In this document: positions 33,263 to 42,126 of the stretch, one piece after another
Layout: every line of letters starts with the position of its first letter
Numbering within the stretch: position 1 is the stretch's first letter
Assembly (NCBI GenBank): GCA_964634255.1
Contig: CAZWJC010000006.1
Location: 5,024-69,023, forward strand
Source: MWDV01 sp964634255
GTDB taxonomy: Bacteria; Verrucomicrobiota; Verrucomicrobiia; Limisphaerales; MWDV01
Length of the DNA: 64,000 bases
Direction: 5' to 3'
The notes under the pieces: model-generated
Database searches by the model: none
Told to the model about the DNA's origin: nothing
The model's input: only the letters and a program-made list of their open reading frames with translations
Translations under genes and position numbers: made by a program

Positions 33263-34999
33263 ATGAAAACGATTATGACCAAACTCATCGTGGTGCTGGC
33301 AGCGGCGACGCTGTGGCTCGGCGCCATTGCGCAGGACAATAACCCGACTGAGGGTAACACGCCCGCAGCGCAAAACAGCGGCAGCGAGACCAACTCGGAT
33401 GACCAACAGGAGATGGTCGGCGAGTTGATCCAGGCCGTCGTGGAGGCGCAACAATCCGTAAACGGAGAGGCTGGCGACACCAACCGGCCTCCGGACGCGC
33501 GCGGCGCGCGCCCGATCCGCGGCCAGGGCACGCGGGGCTCGGCGGGCTCATCCACCAACGCGATTTCGCTGACCGCGTTCGTGGCGAAGCAGCCCACCAA
33601 TGGCGCGGCGGCGACGGCGCCAACGCTCAGGCTCAACTTCCGCAATGCCCCGCTGAGTCTGGTGCTGGACTACCTGAGCGAAGCCGCCGGTTTTACCATC
33701 AGCGCCAACTCCAAGGTGGACTTGAAAGGTTCCGTCACCGTGTGGGCGAATCAGCCCGTCAGCCGCACCGAGGCGGTGCAGATACTCCATAAGGCGCTGG
33801 GCGAACACAATTACGCCGCGATGGTCGAAGGCAATGTGCTTAACATCTACGTGGTGGATTCGTCCAACACGGAGATCGTGGCGGGAGTCGAGGGCAACGA
33901 CTACACGAGCATTCCGGCGACGCGGGAGCTGGTGACTCAGATCGTCTATGTCCACAACGTCGAATCGAGTCAGTTGATTACCACGCTGCAACCCCTCATG
34001 CCCAATGGCACCTCAATGACCGCCAACCAGGGCGCCAACGCTATCCTGATCACTGACACCAAGGCCAATATCCGGCGTATGGTGCAACTGGTGAAAGCGT
34101 TGGATACGGCGAGTGTCAGCGCCTCTGGCTTCGAGGTTTTTCCTCTGCAATATGCCGACGCGACCACCTTGGCCACCGTCGTTCAGCAGGTCTTCCAGCA
34201 GGACAGCAGCAGCAGCCAAAACAGTGGACGGCGATTCGGTGGCTTTCCGGGCTTTCCGGGTTTTGGCGGTGATCGGGGGCGGGGCGAGAGCTCCAGCAGC
34301 AGTTCGCAAGCGGGGCGCGTGGCGGCGGCGAAAGTGGTGGCCGTGGCCGACGAGCGGAGCAATTCGCTGGTCGTCAGCGCGTCCGAGGATCAGATGAAGT
34401 ACATCCGCCAGTTGGTCAACCAGATGGACGTCAATGTGGATGACATCACTGAACTGCGGGTGTTCCGCCTGAAGTATGCTGATCCGGAGGAAACGGCGGA
34501 GCAATTGACCAGCCTCTTCCCGGACACGACTTCACAGAGCTCCAACAATCGGGGTGGCTTCCGAGGGTTCATGTTTGGAGGCCCGCCCGGTTTCAACCAA
34601 GGCGGTGGCAACAGCAGCACCACGACCAGCTCGCGTAAACTCCTCCAGACCCGCGTCACCGCGGTGGCCGATCCGCGCACGGGTTCCGTGATCGTCAGCG
34701 CCTCGCGCGACTTGATGACACAAATCGCCGGCATCGTCGAGCAGCTTGACTCCGATCCGTCCAAGAAGAAGAAGGTTTATGTCATCAAGGTGGAGAACCG
34801 CGATCCGCAGGAAGTGGTGGAGGAATTGCAGGGGGTGATCGCCACGGATACCAGCAGCGGCAACTTCAGCACACGGTCGTCGTCGCAGAACTCGGGCACA
34901 CAGCTAAGCACCCGCCAGCAAAACAACCTGCGCAACACCGGCACCAGCAGTTCTTCGCGCAGCAGTTTCGGCAGCAGCAGTTCGCGCACGAGTCGTTAG
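33263..34999 (+). CDS. gspD: Secretin N-domain protein (first half of a split GspD)
   Basis: The 578-residue exported protein has a signal peptide (KLIVVLAAATLWLGAIAQ), an N0/STN-like domain (LNFRNAPLSLVLDYLSEAAG), then N-domain repeats: QIVYVHNVESSQLITTLQPL, VFPLQYADATTLATVVQQVF and VFRLKYADPEETAEQLTSLF, each closed by an AVADERSNSLVVSAS-type half. A fourth repeat opens (VYVIKVENRDPQEVVEELQG) but its second half is missing, and the chain ends in a Ser/Asn/Arg tract. No secretin barrel is present. The next gene supplies the missing parts after its own signal peptide. Confidence 0.85.
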   Translation: MKTIMTKLIVVLAAATLWLGAIAQDNNPTEGNTPAAQNSGSETNSDDQQEMVGELIQAVVEAQQSVNGEAGDTNRPPDARGARPIRGQGTRGSAGSSTNAISLTAFVAKQPTNGAAATAPTLRLNFRNAPLSLVLDYLSEAAGFTISANSKVDLKGSVTVWANQPVSRTEAVQILHKALGEHNYAAMVEGNVLNIYVVDSSNTEIVAGVEGNDYTSIPATRELVTQIVYVHNVESSQLITTLQPLMPNGTSMTANQGANAILITDTKANIRRMVQLVKALDTASVSASGFEVFPLQYADATTLATVVQQVFQQDSSSSQNSGRRFGGFPGFPGFGGDRGRGESSSSSSQAGRVAAAKVVAVADERSNSLVVSASEDQMKYIRQLVNQMDVNVDDITELRVFRLKYADPEETAEQLTSLFPDTTSQSSNNRGGFRGFMFGGPPGFNQGGGNSSTTTSSRKLLQTRVTAVADPRTGSVIVSASRDLMTQIAGIVEQLDSDPSKKKKVYVIKVENRDPQEVVEELQGVIATDTSSGNFSTRSSSQNSGTQLSTRQQNNLRNTGTSSSSRSSFGSSSSRTSR

Positions 35000-35024
35000 G
35001 AGCGTTTCGCGAACGAACCATTAC

Positions 35025-36218
35025 ATGAAAAGGACTTTGACAATGAAACGGATGACCTTCGCCCCGCTCGCGGTTTTAACGATTGCGATTTGTGTGCTGA
35101 TGGAACTGGCGCTATACGCCCAACCTGGCGGGTTTGGCGGGTTTGGTGGCGGCTCCAGCGGTAACAGCAGTTCACGCCGCAGTTCTTCGCGCAGCACCAC
35201 CGATTACCCGAGCAGCACGGACATCGGGCAGGCGCGGATCACCTACGACGCCGAAACCCGCAGCATCATCGTCGTCGCCGACGAGGACACCGCCATGCAC
35301 ATCACCAACGTGGTGCGCCAGTTGGACAAACCCACACCTCAGGTCTTGATCAACTGCGTCTTCATGGAGGCCACCTACTCGAAAGGGACAGATATTGGCG
35401 TGGACGGGATCTACCGGCACACGGTTTCCAGTAGCGTGGACGCCTTCAATGGAATCGGCAGCGCCGCCACGGCCTTTGATCTCGCCGCGAGCGGCGGGCT
35501 TTATACCTTTGTCGGCAAAGACCTGCAGATCAACTTCGCCGCACTCGCCAAAGCGGGGAAGACCGAGATTCTCTCCCGCCCCTCCATTCTCGCCCGCAAC
35601 AACCAGCAGGCCACCATCACCATCGGCCAGGAGGTGCCGCTGATCCAAGGCGTCACGTACGACAGTTTCGGCAACCAGCGCAATGCCATCGAATACCAGA
35701 GCGTCGGCATTATCCTGCAGGTCACGCCGTTTATCACGTCGGACGGCATGGTTGAAATGATCGTTGCCCCGGAGGTTTCTTCGGTATCGGATTCGAGCGT
35801 CAGCTTTGCCACCGGTGGCACCAACGGGACCAGCAGTGCTTCCGCCCCGATCATTGACACCCGCAAAGCAGACACGGTGGTCGTCGTGCCAGATGGCCAG
35901 ACCGTCGTCATCGGCGGCCTGATGATGACCACGAAGGTCAACACGGAGAAGAAAGTGCCCATCCTGGGCGACATCCCACTCCTGGGCCTGGCGTTCAAGC
36001 ATAAGATCAAGGAGGACGCGAAAAAGGAGTTGCTGATCTTTCTGACGCCGCGCATTGTGAATCGGCCCTCGGACCTGGCGGCGCAGACTACCAGCGAGCG
36101 GAAGAAAGCTCAGGGAATGAATAAGGCGTTCTCCGAAGATGAACTTCACCGTTACCTGGACGAGCCGACGGGACCGCAGTATAAGGCAGTGCCCGAGCCG
36201 TCCAAGGTGCAGAACTAA
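35025..36218 (+). CDS. gspD: Secretin barrel protein (second half of a split GspD)
   Basis: The 397-residue protein starts with a signal peptide (FAPLAVLTIAICVLMELALY), then a Gly/Ser/Arg linker, then a half N domain (ARITYDAETRSIIVVADEDT...NVVRQLDKP) and the complete secretin domain: VLINCVFMEATYSKGTDIGV, LSRPSILARNNQQATITIGQ, VGIILQVTPFITSDGMVEM, VVPDGQTVVIGGLM and KVPILGDIPLLGLAFKH, LLIFLTPRIV. It should form the outer-membrane ring. A short C-terminal tail could bind a pilotin. The separate signal peptide argues against a sequencing frameshift. Confidence 0.92.
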   Translation: MKRTLTMKRMTFAPLAVLTIAICVLMELALYAQPGGFGGFGGGSSGNSSSRRSSSRSTTDYPSSTDIGQARITYDAETRSIIVVADEDTAMHITNVVRQLDKPTPQVLINCVFMEATYSKGTDIGVDGIYRHTVSSSVDAFNGIGSAATAFDLAASGGLYTFVGKDLQINFAALAKAGKTEILSRPSILARNNQQATITIGQEVPLIQGVTYDSFGNQRNAIEYQSVGIILQVTPFITSDGMVEMIVAPEVSSVSDSSVSFATGGTNGTSSASAPIIDTRKADTVVVVPDGQTVVIGGLMMTTKVNTEKKVPILGDIPLLGLAFKHKIKEDAKKELLIFLTPRIVNRPSDLAAQTTSERKKAQGMNKAFSEDELHRYLDEPTGPQYKAVPEPSKVQN

Positions 36219-36248
36219 CTGCTCCGCCGAATTGAAACAACCAACGCC

Positions 36249-37823
36249 ATGACCCTGCGCGAGCGCTCCCTCTACAGCCTGCTGGCCGTGTTTTGGTCAC
36301 TGGTGCTGGTCTGGCAGGGTTTCGAGCACTTTCGCGTGCGCGCCTCGGCGCGTGACGAGCTGGTCAACCGCGCCAAGGACATCTCGAACACCGCCGCCAG
36401 CGTCATGCACGCCTTACGGTTCTTCGGGGTGGTGCCGCGCGACCGGCTCGAACCGGCGCTCCGACCGCTCATCAAACCCGGCGACGTCAATTCCATCGCC
36501 CTGCTCAACGCTGCCGAGGAGGTCGTGGCGTTCGTTGGAGAACCGATCGCCGCCGATTTGGCCACCCTCGTGCCCAGCGGCGCCGCGTACTGGACCGATC
36601 GGAGTGTCACGTTGATGAATCTTGTCGAGCTCGGCACCAACCGAATTGTCATTCCAGGCGGCGGTTCCCCGCCGGAAGGGGGACGCGCCGAACCGGTGAT
36701 CGTCATCAGCGATATGTTCGGCCGCGGCACGAACCGCTCCGCAGGGCCACCGCCCCCGGAGGGCCCACCGCCGGACGAGCGGCGAGGTGCCGACGACAAG
36801 CGTCCTCCCTCGGCCGAGAATCACCAGCCGCCACCGACCGAGGCGGGCAGCGACACCAATCAGCCGCCACGGTGGCGCGGGCGGCGCGGCGACGGCGATC
36901 GCCGGCCGCCCTTTGGGCGTCCTTTTTGGATGAGTGAGGCGGAATACAAGGCGGCGATTCAAAAGCAGGGCGTTCATAGTTTCGTCATTGTCTTGCCCAC
37001 CACCTCCATGCAGGCGGCAGTGCGGCGCGACCTGTGGTTGCGCCTCTTCATCGTCGCGCTGGCGTCGGTCTCGGCGGCGGGGTTGGGACTCGCCTGGCGC
37101 AACTTCGGCAAGTCCGCCGAGTTGGAACTCCGGCTGGTGCGCGCCGCCGAATTGAACACGCGGCTCAAGGAGATGAACTTTGCCGCCGCCGGCCTTGCCC
37201 ACGAAACCAAGAATCCGCTCAACATCATTCGCGGCCTCGCCCAGATGATCTCCAAACGGGATGATGCCCCGCCCGAGGTCCGAGAGAAGTCCCGCAGCAT
37301 CGTGGACGAGGCGGACCGCGTGACCGCGCAGCTCAACGAATTCATCAACTTCTCCAAGCCCCGCGAAGTCCGCCGCGCGACCGTGCCGCTCAGCGCGGCC
37401 GTCGGCGAAGTTGTCCGCGCGCTCGGTCACGACCTCGAAGACAAGGCCATTCGGATGACCGTGGCGGAGAATCTGCCCGCGATCGAGGCGGACGAACAGC
37501 TCCTGCGCCAGGCCCTCTTCAACCTTCTGCTGAATGCCACCCAAGCCGTGGAACGCCATGGCCAGATTGAGGTCGCCGCCACACGCAACGGAGCGAACGA
37601 GGCCGTGTTGGAGATTCGCGACAACGGCCCCGGTGTCCCGGTTGAACACCGCACGGACATCTTCAAGCCCTACTTTACCACCACGCAGAAGGGGACTGGC
37701 CTCGGTCTGGCCGTGGTGCAGCAGATCGTCCTCGCCCATGGGTGGGAAATTGAATGCCAGCCTAACCAGCCGCGAGGCGCCGTGTTCCGCGTCTCGCATT
37801 TGAGGCTCGCCAGCGGCGCGTAG
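36249..37823 (+). CDS. NtrB-like membrane sensor histidine kinase
   Basis: A 524-residue kinase: membrane helix near residue 10-25, an extracytoplasmic sensor domain of about 240 residues with a Pro/Arg/Asp-rich insert (near 155-225), a second helix (LFIVALASVSAAGLGLAW), then HisKA with GLAHETKNPLNIIRGLAQM and HATPase with LFNLLLNATQAV, DNGPGVP and KGTGLGLAVVQQI. The HETKNPL box is typical of kinases that pair with sigma-54 activators. It follows the secretin gene by 30 bases and is probably the last gene of the T2SS operon. No regulator is adjacent. Confidence 0.9.
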   Translation: MTLRERSLYSLLAVFWSLVLVWQGFEHFRVRASARDELVNRAKDISNTAASVMHALRFFGVVPRDRLEPALRPLIKPGDVNSIALLNAAEEVVAFVGEPIAADLATLVPSGAAYWTDRSVTLMNLVELGTNRIVIPGGGSPPEGGRAEPVIVISDMFGRGTNRSAGPPPPEGPPPDERRGADDKRPPSAENHQPPPTEAGSDTNQPPRWRGRRGDGDRRPPFGRPFWMSEAEYKAAIQKQGVHSFVIVLPTTSMQAAVRRDLWLRLFIVALASVSAAGLGLAWRNFGKSAELELRLVRAAELNTRLKEMNFAAAGLAHETKNPLNIIRGLAQMISKRDDAPPEVREKSRSIVDEADRVTAQLNEFINFSKPREVRRATVPLSAAVGEVVRALGHDLEDKAIRMTVAENLPAIEADEQLLRQALFNLLLNATQAVERHGQIEVAATRNGANEAVLEIRDNGPGVPVEHRTDIFKPYFTTTQKGTGLGLAVVQQIVLAHGWEIECQPNQPRGAVFRVSHLRLASGA

Positions 37824-37871
37824 GGCGACGAGGCGCAGGCCGGACGCGAAAGGTCGTTATGAGCGGCTGCC

Positions 37872-37890
37872 GCCAAGCGGATCGCTTGGC
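37872..37890 (+). other. Stem-loop gccaagcg-gat-cgcttggc downstream of the kinase
   Basis: Perfect eight-base arms with a three-base loop, 48 bases after the kinase stop. It may end the T2SS transcript, though no T-run follows, or be an isolated palindromic unit. Confidence 0.3.
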
Positions 37891-38009
37891 TGTCAGCAGA
37901 AAAACAAACCTGAAACAAAACGTTTTCGGTCGGTGTCTGTCCATTATGAACAGGACACACTGGGCGGCTATAGACATGAAGTCCGCTGGCCAGCGTCGGG
38001 AGAGTGGAG

Positions 38010-38750
38010 ATGAAAACGAATGAGGCAGCATCGGCACCCGCCTTGCGCTCACCAAGCGGCAAACGCGGGCGTTCGCACGGTTTCACACTGGTCGAAATGC
38101 TGGTGGTGATTGGCATCATCGGGATTCTGGCCGGCATGCTCATGCCCGCACTAGGGCGGGCCAAGGCCAAGGCCCATCAAATCAAGTGTATCAGCAACCT
38201 CCGCCAGCTCGGTTTTGGACTAACCCTTTATGCCGGGGATTACGATGGCGAGTTCCCCAGCCGGAAGGCTCCCCCAAACGCCTGGCCGCACAAGCTGAAA
38301 CCCTATTACGTGGATTGGAGCCTGATTACCTGCCCCAGCGACAAGTTTGGCGTGGGCGGACTCTATGCGGACGAAATCAACCCCAACCGCAGCTTCCTCA
38401 TCAATGGTTTCAACGATTACTTCATGAACCTGCTCGAAGGTGAGGATTATCAGAAATACCAACATTGGGATTGGCCCCACGGGATGCGGGAAGTCTCCAT
38501 TCCCAAACCCTCGGAAACCGTCATCTTTGGCGAGAAACGGAGCGGCTCGTTCCACGTGCACATGGACCTGGACCAAGGCCGGCAGGGTAATGATTACGAG
38601 GAGATCGAATACCGGCGGCACACCCGCGGCTCGGACTTTGTGTTTGGCGACGCCAGTGCGCGCCTGCTCCGGCGGGAACAGGTGCTGTTCCCGGAGAACC
38701 TCTGGGCCGTCACGGATGAATTCCGTCACCCGCCGGCTGAACCGAAGTGA
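38010..38750 (+). CDS. Type II secretion-like prepilin coupled to CotH
   Basis: A 246-residue prepilin of the large Verrucomicrobia/Planctomycetes family. The leader ends at Gly24 (HGFTLVEMLVVIGIIGILAG), followed by MLMPALGRAKAKAHQIKCISNLRQLG and YAGDYDGEFP, and a C-terminal near-H-X9-DG motif where the Gly is replaced (RHTRGSDFVFGDAS). Such proteins are usually of unknown role, possibly surface fibres or exported binding proteins. GGGAG precedes ATG 38010 by seven bases. Its stop overlaps the CotH start in GTGA. Confidence 0.85.
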   Translation: MKTNEAASAPALRSPSGKRGRSHGFTLVEMLVVIGIIGILAGMLMPALGRAKAKAHQIKCISNLRQLGFGLTLYAGDYDGEFPSRKAPPNAWPHKLKPYYVDWSLITCPSDKFGVGGLYADEINPNRSFLINGFNDYFMNLLEGEDYQKYQHWDWPHGMREVSIPKPSETVIFGEKRSGSFHVHMDLDQGRQGNDYEEIEYRRHTRGSDFVFGDASARLLRREQVLFPENLWAVTDEFRHPPAEPK

Positions 38751-40927
38751 GCATCTCAGCAAGGAGCCTCGCCAACCAGAAACGCCCGGTTGCTGCTGAG
38801 CGGCAGCTGGCGTTGATGCGTCTCGCCGCAAGTGGCGCCCTAGCAGCCTCGCTGCTCTTTGGGGGCGGTAGGTCGGCATGGGCGCTCACGGAACTCCCGG
38901 TGGCTCCCGTGGTCTTCAATGAGTTCATGTACCACCCGCCCGGTGGGGCCGACAACCTGCAGTTCCTTGAGCTGTACAATTCCGGTTCGAACCGCGTGGA
39001 CCTGTCCGGCTGGAAGCTGGGTCAGGGGCTCGACTTCGTGTTTCCCCGGCAGACCATTCTGGAGCCGGGCGACTACGCCGTGATCTGCCGCGACATTGCT
39101 GCATTCAGGGCCTGCTACGGCGACAAAGTCCGGCTCGCCGGCTGTTTCTCTGGAAAGCTGAGTCGCAAGGGGCGTCGGCTCGAACTGGCAGACGCGCAAG
39201 GGCGGTTGGTGGACGTCGTTGAGTACGGCGACCGTGCCCCGTGGCCCCTCGGTGCCGATGGCTCCGGCGGCTCGCTGGAGCGCATTTGTCCCACCGAGCC
39301 GAGTTGCGATCCCGCCAACTGGGCCACCTCGCGTGTCGAAACGAAAGCCACCATCGGTGGTACGCCGGGCCGGCCCAATTCATGTCTCTCGCCGTTGCCC
39401 TTCCCGGCAATTACGAATGTGCAGTTCAGCGTCGCCCAGCCCGACGCCCCGATTCCCGTATCGGTCACCGTGGCGGACAAGGCGGGCGTGCAATCGGTCG
39501 CCTTGGGGTGGCAGGTCTGGCAGGAGGGCAATCCCGGTAACTGGTCTGAAGTCGCCATGTCGCGGGCTTCTGGGGATGCCCGTTGGGGCGTCTATGCAGG
39601 CAACATCCCCGCGCAGCCGGCGGGGTGTTTGATCCGCTTCATCATTCGCGCCCGGAGCGTCTCCGGTGCGGAGCGGTATTGCCCGGCGCAAACCGAGCCC
39701 CGTCCGACCTTTTCCTGCGGCACGTTCGTGAACACAAACACGGCGCGCATTCCGTTTTTGCAGTTACAGACCCTCAACGCCGTGGAGCGCGCCCCCGGGT
39801 CGCGTAAGGCCCGGGCGGCCACCCGCCACTGGGGCAAGGGCCCGCCGAACTCGCACGAGGCGTGGGGCAGCCTGGCCGTCTATTTGCCGCCGGGGGGCGG
39901 GCCGGCGCAGGTCTACGATCACGTGCATATCCGCCCGCGCAAGGGCGGCGTGAAGGTGCATTTCCACAAAGACCAACCCTTCGCGGGCATGACCGGCATC
40001 AACGTCATCTATGAGGAGGACGCACCGCGCTGGCTGTTGTCGGAGCCGTTGGCTTACGACCTCTACCGGCTGGCGGGTGTGCCCGTGCCGTTCACCCAGC
40101 ACGTGCGGCTTTGGTCGGATGGCCAGCCGCTGGGTTACTACCTCCTTGTCGAGCAGCCGAACCAGACGTTTCTTCGCCGGAACGGCCGCGATCCGGACGG
40201 CGATCTGTTCAAATTGCTGTGGTATGAGCGCGGGCTCGTTGCCCAGCATGAGAAGAAAACCAACCCGCAGACCGGCCACTACGAACTGCTCCGGCTCATC
40301 GAGGGGCTGAACCGTACTTCCGATGCCGCCCAATGGGACTTCATCCAACAGCACTTCAATGTGGACGAGATGATCGACTATTACGCGGTCAACATGTGCA
40401 TTCAGAACTGGGACGGCTTCTGGAACAACTACTACGCCTACCAAGCCCCGCCACCGGGGGGTAAATGGGAGGTTTTTCCTTGGGATGAGGACAAGACGTG
40501 GGGTCACTTCGACGGGGGACGGCGCCAGGAATGGTACGAGATGCCCCTGGATTTCGGGATGAACGGCGTTTCGCGAGGCGGCAATGGGCCGTTTGGCGAC
40601 GGCCCGTTTGGCGGCCCCTCTTGGTGGCGACCGCCCGGCCACTTCTCTGGCCCGCTCTTGGCTAATTCGGAGTTCCGCCGGCGCTTCTTGGTTCGCCTGC
40701 GTGAGCTGTGCGAAACCGTTTTCACGCCCGAACGCATGGCCCCATTCATTGACGCGCTGCAAAACCGCTTGGAGGAGGAAGTCCCCATCAGCGCCAACCT
40801 CAAAGGGCAGGATCCCACTTTCGCGGTCAATCAGTTCAACGCCAACCTCCAGTCGTTTCGCAACCAGGTCATCCATCGTCGAGAGTTCATCCTGAAGCAG
40901 CTTGCCAGCGAGCCGGGGGCGAAATGA
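38747..40927 (+). CDS. Exported CotH kinase with lamin-tail domain
   Basis: The 726-residue protein has a signal peptide (ASGALAASLLFGGGRSAWA), a lamin-tail domain (VFNEFMYHPPGGADNLQFLE...LDFVFPRQTILEPGDYAV), a middle beta region and a CotH-type atypical kinase domain. The kinase shows GGVKVHFHKDQPFAGM, NWDGFWNNYYAYQ and WEVFPWDEDKTWG, with the catalytic Asp pair. CotH phosphorylates spore-coat proteins in Bacillus; here the signal peptide predicts an envelope or extracellular substrate. A Gly/Pro-rich loop near residue 610-640 is unusual. It starts by GTG overlapping the prepilin gene. Confidence 0.88.
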   Translation: MSISARSLANQKRPVAAERQLALMRLAASGALAASLLFGGGRSAWALTELPVAPVVFNEFMYHPPGGADNLQFLELYNSGSNRVDLSGWKLGQGLDFVFPRQTILEPGDYAVICRDIAAFRACYGDKVRLAGCFSGKLSRKGRRLELADAQGRLVDVVEYGDRAPWPLGADGSGGSLERICPTEPSCDPANWATSRVETKATIGGTPGRPNSCLSPLPFPAITNVQFSVAQPDAPIPVSVTVADKAGVQSVALGWQVWQEGNPGNWSEVAMSRASGDARWGVYAGNIPAQPAGCLIRFIIRARSVSGAERYCPAQTEPRPTFSCGTFVNTNTARIPFLQLQTLNAVERAPGSRKARAATRHWGKGPPNSHEAWGSLAVYLPPGGGPAQVYDHVHIRPRKGGVKVHFHKDQPFAGMTGINVIYEEDAPRWLLSEPLAYDLYRLAGVPVPFTQHVRLWSDGQPLGYYLLVEQPNQTFLRRNGRDPDGDLFKLLWYERGLVAQHEKKTNPQTGHYELLRLIEGLNRTSDAAQWDFIQQHFNVDEMIDYYAVNMCIQNWDGFWNNYYAYQAPPPGGKWEVFPWDEDKTWGHFDGGRRQEWYEMPLDFGMNGVSRGGNGPFGDGPFGGPSWWRPPGHFSGPLLANSEFRRRFLVRLRELCETVFTPERMAPFIDALQNRLEEEVPISANLKGQDPTFAVNQFNANLQSFRNQVIHRREFILKQLASEPGAK

Positions 40928-40970
40928 CCTTGCACCTCGCCGCTCCCCGTCTCACCCTGCAAATCCAACT

Positions 40971-41654
40971 ATGAACAACGGATCCCTCAACCTGTTCCCC
41001 AATGCCGGCGCGGTCTCCCTGACTGACTTCGCCCTGAACTTGGTGCTGGCCGCCGTGCTCGCGCTCCTGCTCGGGCGGGCGTATATCTGGTTCGGCCACG
41101 CCCTCTCGAACCGGAAGCTTTTTGCGCGGAACTTTCTCTTGCTGACGCTGACCACGATGCTGGTGATCAGCATCGTCAAATCCTCGCTCGCGCTCTCGCT
41201 GGGGCTGGTGGGCGCGCTCTCCATCGTCCGCTTCCGCGCCGCCATCAAGGAGCCGGAGGAACTGGCCTACCTGTTCCTGGCCATCAGCGTGGGACTGGGA
41301 CTGGGCGCCAATCAAACCGCCGTGACCGTCGTCGCGCTCGGGGTCATCCTCGCCATTCTCGCCCTCCGGCATCTGATCCTGCACCGCCGCCGGCCTGAGC
41401 AACCGAACCTTTTCCTCACCGTCACCACCGCCGCGCCGCAGAAACTCTCCGCCGCCCAAGTGCTCGAAGCCCTCACCCAAGCCGGCGCGAGCGCCAGCCT
41501 CAAGCGCTTCGACGAATCACCCGAGCAAACCGAAGTCGCGTTGCGCGTCGCCTTCAGGGACGTGGCCAAGCTGGAGCAGTTCAACCGCCGGCTGCGTGAG
41601 CTGAGCGGCGGCGTCAAGCTCAGCTACCATGAGGATCACGGACTGGGGGCGTGA
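40971..41654 (+). CDS. DUF4956 family membrane protein
   Basis: A 227-residue protein with several membrane helices in the first 135 residues (FALNLVLAAVLALLLGRAYI; LLLTLTTMLVISIVKSSLAL) and the DUF4956 signature LSLGLVGALSIVRFRAAIKEPEELAYLFLAISVGLG, then a small cytoplasmic alpha/beta domain (LSAAQVLEALTQAGASASLK). DUF4956 genes are recurrently found next to VTC and CotH genes, as here, but their function is not known. ATG 40971 starts the membrane domain. Confidence 0.85.
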   Translation: MNNGSLNLFPNAGAVSLTDFALNLVLAAVLALLLGRAYIWFGHALSNRKLFARNFLLLTLTTMLVISIVKSSLALSLGLVGALSIVRFRAAIKEPEELAYLFLAISVGLGLGANQTAVTVVALGVILAILALRHLILHRRRPEQPNLFLTVTTAAPQKLSAAQVLEALTQAGASASLKRFDESPEQTEVALRVAFRDVAKLEQFNRRLRELSGGVKLSYHEDHGLGA

Positions 41655-41697
41655 GTGGGTTCGATCAGGCCGAATCTGCGGTTCAGCCTAGGAAACT

Positions 41698-42099
41698 ATG
41701 ACAGCCGTATTCAAAGCCATGGTCTTCGCTCTAGGGTACCTGCTGTTCATCCCGATTCTTCTGGCGGCTTACTGGTGGATCAGTCTTCCCGTCTATTACA
41801 GCATCGTCGCCTTGCAGTTTCGTTCAGCAAGGGCAGGGAGAACCACAGGAACAAACAGCAGAAGCCTTTTTCGCCTGGCATGCATTCAGGCTGGTCTGCC
41901 ATTGCTGGCTGTCTTCCTCTACCCGATCATGCCTGGACGCACGGCAACGAATGAACCCCTCGGACTCGACGAGAAGGCATATCTTTCAGTCGCCATCACC
42001 CTCGTCGTGATGATCGGTTGCATGATCACCTTCGCGCTGAAGGCGAGAAGGCTCAGGAAGACAGAACGGATCAAACCAGACGCTGGCGTGTTCACATGA
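41698..42099 (+). CDS. Small membrane protein, function unknown
   Basis: A 133-residue protein with three likely membrane helices (MVFALGYLLFIPILLAAYWW; CIQAGLPLLAVFLYPIM; YLSVAITLVVMIGCMITFAL) and a basic tail. I recognise no family. It is inserted between the DUF4956 and VTC genes, is visibly less GC-rich than both, and ends next to a long palindromic array, so it may be a later arrival in the operon. Confidence 0.6.
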   Translation: MTAVFKAMVFALGYLLFIPILLAAYWWISLPVYYSIVALQFRSARAGRTTGTNSRSLFRLACIQAGLPLLAVFLYPIMPGRTATNEPLGLDEKAYLSVAITLVVMIGCMITFALKARRLRKTERIKPDAGVFT

Positions 42100-42126
42100 C
42101 GCATTGCAAAGGCTATGCCCTCTTCA

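Noticed and set aside
34999..35043. A sequencing frameshift as the cause of two secretin genes
   Set aside because: The second gene has its own signal peptide and start codons, and a real gap with stop lies between them; a single indel would not create this.
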